Of a stretch of DNA of 11,294 bases, positions 5,793 through 11,294 are shown piece after piece (positions within the stretch are counted from its first letter, which is position 1; the number at the start of each line of letters is the position of its first letter). A program made the position numbers and the translations under genes. This DNA is from Bacillota bacterium. Lineage in GTDB: Bacteria; Bacillota; Clostridia; Peptostreptococcales; Anaerovoracaceae. The stretch is from the NCBI GenBank assembly GCA_017386805.1, contig JAFOGM010000047.1, positions 1 through 11,294 on the forward strand. The letters run 5' to 3'. Below the pieces are notes generated by a model that searched no databases, had not been told where the DNA came from, and saw nothing but the letters and a program-made list of their open reading frames with translations.

Positions 5793-6524
5793 ATGGAAAT
5801 GAAGACATCATATCAGTTGGATCGGGAACGAATTCCGCAGCATGTAGCCATCGTTATGGACGGCAATGGCCGTTGGGCGAAACTGCGTGGAAAACCCCGT
5901 CTGTTCGGACACAATGCCGGAATGGAAGCACTGAAGGAAATCGTAAAGCATTCCGATGTACTGGGAGTGAAATATCTGACCGTATATGCTTTTTCCACAG
6001 AAAACTGGAAGAGACCCATCGAGGAGGTCAGCGGAATTTTCAAGCTGCTGATCGTCTACATGGAACGGGAGCTGGAAGAACTTCATGCCAACAATGTAAA
6101 AGTCAATATTTTCGGGGATTATTCCAAACTGCCCAAAGCTTCCATCGATGCTTTGGAAACTGCGCTGGCGAAAACAAAGGACAATACGGGTCTGACCTTC
6201 AACATTGCGCTGAATTACGGCGGCCGCGATGAAATCATGCGCTCCGTAATGAAGTTGGCGGAAGCGGTTGCCGCTGGAGAGTTAAAGGTGGAAGACCTGA
6301 CCGAAGAGATGCTGGGCGAAGGCCTGTATACCGGGGGAATGCCGGATCCGGAAGTGATCATCCGTACCAGCGGTGAGATTCGCCTGTCCAATTTCCTGCT
6401 GTGGCAGAGCGCCTACAGCGAATTTGTATTTACTGATGTACTGTGGCCGGAATTCACTCCGGAAGAATACGAACGGTGCATCGCAGAATTCCAGGGAAGA
6501 AAACGTCGTTACGGCGGCGTATAG
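5793..6524 (+). CDS. uppS: Undecaprenyl diphosphate synthase (cis-prenyltransferase)
   Basis: A 243-residue cis-prenyltransferase that adds isopentenyl diphosphate units to farnesyl diphosphate to make the C55 carrier used for peptidoglycan and other wall polymers. The MDGNGRWA motif is at 22-29 with catalytic Asp23, and FGHNAG lies at 38-43. FSTENWKRP is at 67-75. The IPP-binding signature RTSGE-RLSNFLLWQ is at 191-205, and Glu210 in the SEF-type segment is a family metal-site residue. Length matches the family. GGGAG (5778-5782) precedes the ATG by 10 nt. This is the first gene of the envelope set. Its product uses the C5 units made by dxr and ispG further down the same operon. Confidence 0.96.
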   Translation: MEMKTSYQLDRERIPQHVAIVMDGNGRWAKLRGKPRLFGHNAGMEALKEIVKHSDVLGVKYLTVYAFSTENWKRPIEEVSGIFKLLIVYMERELEELHANNVKVNIFGDYSKLPKASIDALETALAKTKDNTGLTFNIALNYGGRDEIMRSVMKLAEAVAAGELKVEDLTEEMLGEGLYTGGMPDPEVIIRTSGEIRLSNFLLWQSAYSEFVFTDVLWPEFTPEEYERCIAEFQGRKRRYGGV

Positions 6525-6532
6525 ATAGAGTA

Positions 6533-6553
6533 CGAGGTGAACTCGTCACCTCG
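6533..6553 (+). promoter_or_regulatory. Strong hairpin in the uppS-cdsA gap, next to the cdsA ribosome binding site
   Basis: CGAGGTGA (6533-6540) and TCACCTCG (6546-6553) are perfect 8-bp arms around ACTCG. The stem ends 2 nt before GGAAGGAG (6556-6563), the cdsA ribosome binding site. There is no T-run directly after, so termination is unlikely. It could be an RNA processing or mRNA-stability element, a translation control element, or a protein-binding site. Confidence 0.5.
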
Positions 6554-6572
6554 CAGGAAGGAGTTTTCAAGG

Positions 6573-7373
6573 ATGAAAACAAGAGTCATTTCCGGCCTGA
6601 TCATGGCACCGTTTTTATTGATCGTCGTCCTGGGGGGTTATCCCTTGATGGCGGCAGCGGTTCTCATCGGGATCGTGGGCCTGAAAGAGTTTTATAACGG
6701 ATTCCGTGCCATGGATGTGAAGCCCTGTTATCCCATTGGGGTGGCGGCGGTAGCTGCTCTTTATGCAATGAATGTTCTGACCGGTACTTCCGGAATCCAT
6801 GAGGGAAACTTCAAGTGGCATGTGTTATGGGTGTTCGGTGTGGTTTTGGCCAGCATGTTATATCTGTTCAAGATCGATGAACGAAAGCTGGAAGACGGAA
6901 TGGCTACCATGACAGGTGTTTTATACGTGGTATTCTTCTCGTATCACGTGGTCCTCATCGATCAGGGCGGTTATCCGTTATTGGTATGGCTGGTGCTGAT
7001 CACCGCTTTCGTGACCGATATCATGGCTTACTTCAGCGGCTATTTCTTTGGAAAGCACAAACTCTGCCCGAAGATCAGCCCCAAGAAAACCATTGAAGGC
7101 TCCATCGGCGGAACCTTGGGAACCATGCTTGTATCCGGTCTGTTCGGTTATTTCGTTATGCCGGAGATCATGGTACACTGCATGATCATGGGTGCTCTGG
7201 GAGCGATCTTCTCCCAGTTCGGTGATCTGACAGCGTCTATTTTTAAGAGAAAGATGGGAATCAAGGACTACGGTCATTTGATCCCTGGTCATGGCGGTAT
7301 TCTGGATCGCTTCGATAGTGTCCTGTTTACAGCGCCGCTGATCTATTACTATATCATCTTTGTACTGGCATAA
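6573..7373 (+). CDS. cdsA: Phosphatidate cytidylyltransferase (CDP-diglyceride synthase)
   Basis: A 266-residue integral membrane enzyme that makes CDP-diacylglycerol from phosphatidate and CTP, the precursor of phosphatidylglycerol and related lipids. Several hydrophobic segments span the chain, starting at about residue 9. The C-terminal family signature runs from about 222 to 248: SIFKRK, then KD, then PGHGGILDRFDS. It contains the conserved Lys/Arg, Asp232, His240 and the Asp245/Asp248 pair that bind metal and substrate. The ATG at 6573 is chosen because GGAAGGAG sits 9 nt before it and the protein then begins MKTRVISGL like its relatives. A frame opening at a GTG at 6537 lies inside a hairpin and adds twelve unlikely residues. 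It is co-transcribed with uppS and dxr. Confidence 0.95.
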   Translation: MKTRVISGLIMAPFLLIVVLGGYPLMAAAVLIGIVGLKEFYNGFRAMDVKPCYPIGVAAVAALYAMNVLTGTSGIHEGNFKWHVLWVFGVVLASMLYLFKIDERKLEDGMATMTGVLYVVFFSYHVVLIDQGGYPLLVWLVLITAFVTDIMAYFSGYFFGKHKLCPKISPKKTIEGSIGGTLGTMLVSGLFGYFVMPEIMVHCMIMGALGAIFSQFGDLTASIFKRKMGIKDYGHLIPGHGGILDRFDSVLFTAPLIYYYIIFVLA

Positions 7374-7389
7374 GATAAAGGGGAAAGAG

Positions 7390-8526
7390 ATGAAGAAATT
7401 ATCCATTTTAGGATCCACCGGATCCATCGGAACCCAGGCTCTGGATGTGGTAAGCCAGCGCCCGGAAGAATTCTCTGTGGAAGCGCTGACCTGCGGTTCC
7501 AATATTGAGAGATTCCGTGAACAACTGAAAATCTACGCACCGAAGCTGGCAGTTACCGATAAGGAAGCGGATGCCATTGCCTTACAGAAGGAATTCCCGC
7601 AGATCGAATTCCTCTACGGTATGGATGGGATCATCACTGCAGCGGCGGAAACCGAAGCTGACATGATCCTGAACTCTCTCATCGGCATGATGGGTCTGGT
7701 TCCGACTTACAGAGCAATTCGTGCTGGGAAAGACATTGCGCTGGCCAACAAGGAAACTCTGGTTGCCGGCGGAAGCGTGATCATGAACGCGGTGAAAGAG
7801 ACCGGCGTGAAGATGCTCCCTGTGGACAGTGAACACAGTGCGATTTTCCAGTGTCTCCAGGGAAATGATCCCAAGGAACTGGATAAGATTTTACTGACAG
7901 CCTCCGGCGGTCCCTTCCGCGGTTATACGCTGGAACAGCTGGAAGGCGTTACTTTAGCTCAGGCGCTGAACCATCCCCGTTGGGTCATGGGAAGTAAGAT
8001 CACCATCGACTCTTCCACTTTGATGAACAAGGGCCTGGAAGTCATTGAAGCCAAGTGGCTCTTCGATGTGGAACCGGAACAGATCCAGGTTGTGGTCCAT
8101 CCGGAAAGCATCATCCATTCCATGGTCCAGTACAAGGACCATTCCATCATGGCACAGCTGGGCGTTCCTGATATGCGAATTCCCATCGCCTATGCGTTCA
8201 CCTATCCCAATCGCTGGGAAAATGCCAGCGGTGAAGTGGACTTCTTCGAACTGGGAACACTGAATTTCCACAAGCCCGATATGGAGACCTTCAAGTGTCT
8301 GAAACTGGCCTTCGAATCCATCAAGACCGGCGGAAGCTATCCGGTGGTTCTCAATGCGGTGAACGAAGTTCTGGTACAGAAGTTCCTGGAAGAAAAGATC
8401 AGCTATCTGGACATTCCCAGAGGCATCGAACGGGCGCTGGAACAGCATAAGGGGATCGCTGAACCGACGCTGGATGAAATTTTGGAAATCGACCGTGAAG
8501 CCAGAGCGCTGGCGGCGGAATTATAA
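7390..8526 (+). CDS. dxr: 1-deoxy-D-xylulose 5-phosphate reductoisomerase
   Basis: A 378-residue enzyme that converts 1-deoxyxylulose 5-phosphate to 2-C-methylerythritol 4-phosphate with NADPH, the first committed step of the MEP isoprenoid pathway and the target of fosmidomycin. The NADPH-binding GSTGSIG is at 8-14 and LANKETLVAGG at 118-128. Metal ligands Asp146 and Glu148 lie in PVDSEHSAIFQ, with Glu217 in MNKGLEVIEA. The active-site flap NHPRWVMGSK (194-203) carries the Trp and Met that cover the substrate. HPESIIHSMV is at 237-246. The start at 7390 follows AAGGGG by 6 nt. A longer frame from 7360 overlaps the end of cdsA and has no ribosome binding site. The enzyme is complete and has all catalytic residues I can check. 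Confidence 0.97.
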   Translation: MKKLSILGSTGSIGTQALDVVSQRPEEFSVEALTCGSNIERFREQLKIYAPKLAVTDKEADAIALQKEFPQIEFLYGMDGIITAAAETEADMILNSLIGMMGLVPTYRAIRAGKDIALANKETLVAGGSVIMNAVKETGVKMLPVDSEHSAIFQCLQGNDPKELDKILLTASGGPFRGYTLEQLEGVTLAQALNHPRWVMGSKITIDSSTLMNKGLEVIEAKWLFDVEPEQIQVVVHPESIIHSMVQYKDHSIMAQLGVPDMRIPIAYAFTYPNRWENASGEVDFFELGTLNFHKPDMETFKCLKLAFESIKTGGSYPVVLNAVNEVLVQKFLEEKISYLDIPRGIERALEQHKGIAEPTLDEILEIDREARALAAEL

Positions 8527-8547
8527 AGATATGAAGGGGTAAAGATT

Positions 8548-9552
8548 ATGGGATTTGTTACAGCGATTTATGCGATCGTGGTGTTCTGCGTCCTGATCAT
8601 GGTCCACGAACTGGGCCATTTCTTCGCAGCGAAGCTGACCGGTGTCCAGGTCAATGAATTGTCTCTGGGCATGGGACCGAAGCTCTTTGAACACCAGGGA
8701 AAAGAAACGTTATATACTCTACGGCTTCTTCCCATTGGCGGTTTCTGCGCCATGGAAGGGGAAGACGAAGAATCGGAAAATGAGCGGGCTTTCAGCAATA
8801 AGTCCGCACCGGCCAGAGCGCTGGTCATTGTTGCCGGAGCGGTGATGAATGTTCTTCTGGCCGTAACGATCCTGTCGGCAATCGCCGGTTACACCGGCAT
8901 CGCATCCACGGAACTGAAGGATGTTACCGAAGGAAAGCCGGCATATCAGGCAGGGATCCGACCGGGAGATGAGATCATCGAAGTCAACGGTGAGAAGGTC
9001 AACTTCTTCGTGGAAGCCCGAAATCTGATCATGATGAGCGAAGATACTGTGGAGTTGGTAGTCCGTCGTGGAAACCAGAAAGTCTATGCTTCCATTCCGG
9101 TGGAACTGTCGGAAGATGGTTATCCCATCATCGGGATCGAAGCTATCGTTACAAAGAATCCGCTGACTGCGATCCATTACGGAGCTGTGGCTACGGTGGA
9201 TATGGGGAAGAGCATGGTTGGCTTTATTGCCCAGCTGTTTACGGGTCAAAGTTCCGTCAATGAGTTGACTGGTCCGGTGGGGATCGTCAGTGCAATCGGC
9301 CAGCAGGCCCGGTATGGCTTCATCTACGTCGCCAATCTGGCAGCGTTGATCAGTTTGAACCTGGGGATCATGAACATGCTGCCCTTACCGGCACTGGATG
9401 GCGGCCGTCTGTTGTTCATCATCATCAACGGCATCACCGGAAAGGCGGTCAGTGAAGAAATTGAAGGAAAGGTCCACTTCGTTGGGTTGTTATTGCTGTT
9501 TGCACTCATGGCCTACGTTCTGCTTCAGGATGTGGGACGACTGATGGGTTAG
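8548..9552 (+). CDS. rseP: RIP (site-2-type) membrane metalloprotease with PDZ domain
   Basis: A 334-residue intramembrane zinc protease of the RseP/RasP group, which cuts membrane-anchored substrates such as anti-sigma factors and leftover signal peptides. The first membrane helix carries the zinc motif HELGH at 20-24. A second hydrophobic segment is at about 91-113. One PDZ domain lies at about 118-190 (AYQAGIRPGDEIIEVNGEKV). A membrane region near the C-terminus has the third ligand motif NMLPLPALDGGR (276-287), and the last helix is at about 311-326. A single PDZ domain and the 334-residue length fit the Gram-positive RasP form better than the two-PDZ proteobacterial one. AAGGGG (8534-8539) precedes the ATG by 8 nt. 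The gene sits between dxr and ispG, as is typical. Its substrate here is unknown. Confidence 0.94.
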   Translation: MGFVTAIYAIVVFCVLIMVHELGHFFAAKLTGVQVNELSLGMGPKLFEHQGKETLYTLRLLPIGGFCAMEGEDEESENERAFSNKSAPARALVIVAGAVMNVLLAVTILSAIAGYTGIASTELKDVTEGKPAYQAGIRPGDEIIEVNGEKVNFFVEARNLIMMSEDTVELVVRRGNQKVYASIPVELSEDGYPIIGIEAIVTKNPLTAIHYGAVATVDMGKSMVGFIAQLFTGQSSVNELTGPVGIVSAIGQQARYGFIYVANLAALISLNLGIMNMLPLPALDGGRLLFIIINGITGKAVSEEIEGKVHFVGLLLLFALMAYVLLQDVGRLMG

Positions 9553-9581
9553 TGGTTTCGTAAGGAAACAAGGAGAATCAT

Positions 9582-10664
9582 ATGAGCAGAATTTCCAAGA
9601 AAGTTATGGTTGGCGACATTGCCATGGGCGGCGGTGCTCCCGTCTCCATTCAGTCCATGACCAATACCGATACCAGAAATGTAAAAGCAACGGTGGAACA
9701 GATCGCAAAATTGACCGATGCTGGCTGCCAGATCGTTCGTCTGGCCATTCCTGATATGGAAGCGGCAGACGCCTTCGGCCAGATCAAAAAGCTGGTTCGT
9801 GTTCCGTTGGTTGCCGATATCCACTTCGATTATCGTTTGGCTATTGAAGCCATGAAACAGGGTGCTGACAAGGTGCGCATCAATCCCGGCAACATCGGTT
9901 CTGAAGACCGCGTCAAGGCTGTTCTGAATGAAGCGAAGGCTCGTCAGATTCCCATCCGCGTGGGTGTGAATTCCGGTTCTCTGGAAAGAAATCTGGTGGA
10001 AAAGTACGGTGGTGTAACTGCAGAAGCTCTGGCAGAAAGCGCGATCAACATGGTGAACTATGTGGAAAGCCTGGACTTCACTGATATCGTGGTATCTTTG
10101 AAATCCTCCGATGTGGCTCTGAACGATAAGGCCTACCGCATCGTGGCTGACCAGCTGAAGTATCCCCTGCATGTGGGGATCACCGAGGCAGGTACCGTGG
10201 GCCGCGGCAAGGTGAAATCTGCCATCGGTATCGGTTCTCTGTTACTGTCCGGAATCGGTGATACCATTCGCGTATCCCTCACTGGCGATCCGGTGAACGA
10301 AGTTATCTTCGCCAAGGAGATCCTCAGCGCCATCGGTCTGAGAGACAGCGGGATCAATTTAGTATCCTGTCCCACCTGCGGAAGAACCCGTGTGGATCTG
10401 GAAGCTATCACTTCTCAGATCGAACGTGAACTGGCGCCCATCGAAAAATACATGGAAGAACATAACGTTCCGCGCATGACGGTTGCCGTTATGGGCTGCG
10501 CAGTGAACGGTCCCGGTGAAGCCAGAGAAGCCGATCTGGGCGTGGCTGGCGGCGATGGAAAGGGCGTTCTCATCGAAAAGGGTGAGATCATCCGCACCAT
10601 TCCGGAAGAAGAGATTTGTTCTCAGCTGATCGCGGAAATCAAATCCCGCATCGGTATGAAATAA
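9582..10664 (+). CDS. ispG: 4-hydroxy-3-methylbut-2-en-1-yl diphosphate synthase (GcpE)
   Basis: A 360-residue iron-sulfur enzyme of the MEP pathway that reductively converts methylerythritol cyclodiphosphate to HMBPP, the precursor of IPP and DMAPP. The N-terminal TIM-barrel region shows VSIQSMTNTDT (21-31), VADIHFDYR (77-85) and KVRINPGNIG (97-106). The C-terminal cluster-binding domain holds CPTCGR with Cys263 and Cys266, then GCAVNGPGE with Cys306 and Glu313, giving the three-Cys/one-Glu ligand set expected for the [4Fe-4S] cluster. The 360-residue length matches the short bacterial form. AAGGAG (9570-9575) lies 6 nt before the ATG. It is the last gene of the operon. proS, which often follows in related genomes, is absent. 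Confidence 0.97.
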   Translation: MSRISKKVMVGDIAMGGGAPVSIQSMTNTDTRNVKATVEQIAKLTDAGCQIVRLAIPDMEAADAFGQIKKLVRVPLVADIHFDYRLAIEAMKQGADKVRINPGNIGSEDRVKAVLNEAKARQIPIRVGVNSGSLERNLVEKYGGVTAEALAESAINMVNYVESLDFTDIVVSLKSSDVALNDKAYRIVADQLKYPLHVGITEAGTVGRGKVKSAIGIGSLLLSGIGDTIRVSLTGDPVNEVIFAKEILSAIGLRDSGINLVSCPTCGRTRVDLEAITSQIERELAPIEKYMEEHNVPRMTVAVMGCAVNGPGEAREADLGVAGGDGKGVLIEKGEIIRTIPEEEICSQLIAEIKSRIGMK

Positions 10665-10684
10665 GAAGAATTTTAATGACGGAC

Positions 10685-10721
10685 ATTGATTTTCTTTTTC
10701 CTAAATTTTCAGAAAATCAAT
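10685..10721. promoter_or_regulatory. Inverted repeat abutting the -35 region of the amidohydrolase promoter
   Basis: An 11-base left arm (10685-10695) and its exact reverse complement (10711-10721) flank 15 bases. The right arm ends on the first base of the candidate -35 box. There is no T-run after it, so it is not a typical terminator. The placement suggests an operator for a regulator of the downstream gene. An AT-rich sequence makes weak palindromes likelier, but 11 perfect pairs is notable. Confidence 0.4.
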
Positions 10722-10749
10722 TGTAACTGGGCCATAAATTTGGTACATT
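10721..10749 (+). promoter_or_regulatory. Candidate promoter of the amidohydrolase gene
   Basis: TTGTAA (10721-10726), a 17-bp spacer and TACATT (10744-10749), the latter preceded by a TGn extension. Each hexamer matches four of six consensus positions. The predicted start near 10756 falls inside the next hairpin. No other promoter fits in the 25 bases between that hairpin and the gene. Confidence 0.4.
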
Positions 10750-10786
10750 GGAGTTGTGCAGTAAGATGCACAGCTCCATTTTATTT
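10750..10786 (+). terminator. Intrinsic terminator after the ispG operon
   Basis: GGAGTTGTGCA (10750-10760) pairs with TGCACAGCTCC (10767-10777), 11 pairs including one G-T wobble, with a 6-base loop and then ATTTTATTT. It lies 85 nt after the ispG stop and 33 nt before the amidohydrolase start, so it probably ends the long uppS-ispG transcript. Confidence 0.75.
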
Positions 10787-10810
10787 ATGGAAAGGAACAA
10801 GGTGAATTGT

Positions 10811-11294
10811 ATGAAACGCGTAGATATGATTGTTAAGGCTCCTCATTTTTATACCATGCAGGGCGAAGGTGTTGGCTATAAAGAAGGCGTTGCTATGATC
10901 GTCAATGGCGGAAAGATCGAAGAGTTCGTTCCGCTGGATCAGCTGGGCGACTATCAGGCAGATGAAGTTTTGGACATGGATCACCATGCCATCTTCCCGG
11001 GTCTGATCGATGCTCACATGCACACTTCCTACAATATTCTCCGCGGTCTGGCTCAGGACGTGAACTACTGGATGATGTATGGCTTACAGCCCTTCCACAA
11101 TGTGGTGACCAGAGATGAAGAAGAAGCTGGAAGCAAGATGGCCATCATCGAAGCCATCAAGGCTGGTACCACTACCTTAGGTGACTATGATGCCAACATG
11201 GATGGTGTATGTACCTTCATCGATAAGGTTGGTGCCAGAGGGACCATTGCACAGAACATCCGCGCAGCCACGCGCAAGGTATATAAGCCCGGCG
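10811..11294 (+). CDS. Metal-dependent amidohydrolase, N-terminal part (cut by window end)
   Basis: Only the first 161 codons are present. AAGGTG (10799-10804) lies 6 nt before the ATG. The N-terminal beta domain ends in MDHHAIFPGLIDAHMHTS, where His69 and His71 form the HxH metal motif that opens the amidohydrolase barrel. RGLAQD (78-83) and IKAGTTTLGDY (116-126) match the pattern of the TrzN/AtzB, SsnA and methylthioadenosine/S-adenosylhomocysteine deaminase group. The enzyme would hydrolyse a C-N bond, for example deaminating a purine-type or other nitrogen heterocycle. The specific substrate cannot be read from this fragment. It has its own promoter/terminator region and is probably not part of the ispG operon. 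Confidence 0.85.
   Translation, partial: MKRVDMIVKAPHFYTMQGEGVGYKEGVAMIVNGGKIEEFVPLDQLGDYQADEVLDMDHHAIFPGLIDAHMHTSYNILRGLAQDVNYWMMYGLQPFHNVVTRDEEEAGSKMAIIEAIKAGTTTLGDYDANMDGVCTFIDKVGARGTIAQNIRAATRKVYKPG

Noticed and set aside
5873..6232. A 119-codon plus-strand frame inside uppS
   Set aside because: It is a frame-shifted reading of uppS, whose own frame is intact with all motifs.
9557..9571. A short inverted repeat GTTTC/GAAAC before ispG
   Set aside because: There are only five pairs in a short gap dominated by the ribosome binding site. Chance is the best explanation.
9549..10172. A 207-codon minus-strand frame opposite ispG
   Set aside because: It is a shadow of the fully recognisable ispG gene, with no start signals and His/Gln-rich low-plausibility content. 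The long antisense frames opposite frr (4977-5483), rseP (8719-9249), dxr (7954-8448) and cdsA (6978-7502) were rejected for the same reason.

Overview
The window looks like a chromosomal segment of a low-to-moderate GC Bacillota, most likely a clostridial-type anaerobe. The evidence is the Shine-Dalgarno-rich starts, the signal-peptide/SLH surface protein, a DeoR-type regulator next to a 1-phosphofructokinase, and the core gene order pyrH-frr-(small ORF)-uppS-cdsA-dxr-rseP-ispG. A Negativicutes origin is not excluded. I cannot name a genus. No mobile element, CRISPR array, tRNA or rRNA is visible, and every gene is intact except the last, which is cut by the window edge.

Layout. (1) 1-1484: promoter and gene for a secreted S-layer-homology protein. 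A bidirectional terminator lies between it and the convergent next gene. (2) 1554-2156, minus strand: an unrecognised 200-residue protein. Its promoter region is shared, divergently, with the next unit. (3) 2373-4042: a DeoR-family regulator and a FruK-type sugar-phosphate kinase, overlapping by four bases. The PTS transporter usually found with them is absent. (4) 4191-5732: pyrH (UMP kinase), frr (ribosome recycling factor) and a 72-residue PASTA-like protein, started by a good extended -10 promoter and closed by a GC-rich terminator-like hairpin. (5) 5793-10664: a tightly packed envelope/isoprenoid operon of uppS, cdsA, dxr, rseP and ispG. (6) 10811 to the end: the start of an amidohydrolase with its own terminator/promoter region.

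How the genes fit together. dxr and ispG are steps of the MEP isoprenoid pathway. uppS uses its C5 products to make the C55 lipid carrier for cell-wall synthesis. cdsA makes CDP-diacylglycerol for phospholipids, and rseP is a membrane protease of the site-2 type. frr and pyrH are translation and nucleotide housekeeping genes that often sit just upstream of this set.

I see no clear undescribed multi-gene system. The most interesting points are regulatory: two places where a hairpin with a T-rich tail begins directly after the -10 box of the next gene's promoter, helically phased TGATTRAA repeats in front of the DeoR gene, and a strong hairpin just before the cdsA ribosome binding site. Several starts were moved from the longest reading frame to internal codons because of ribosome-binding-site evidence.
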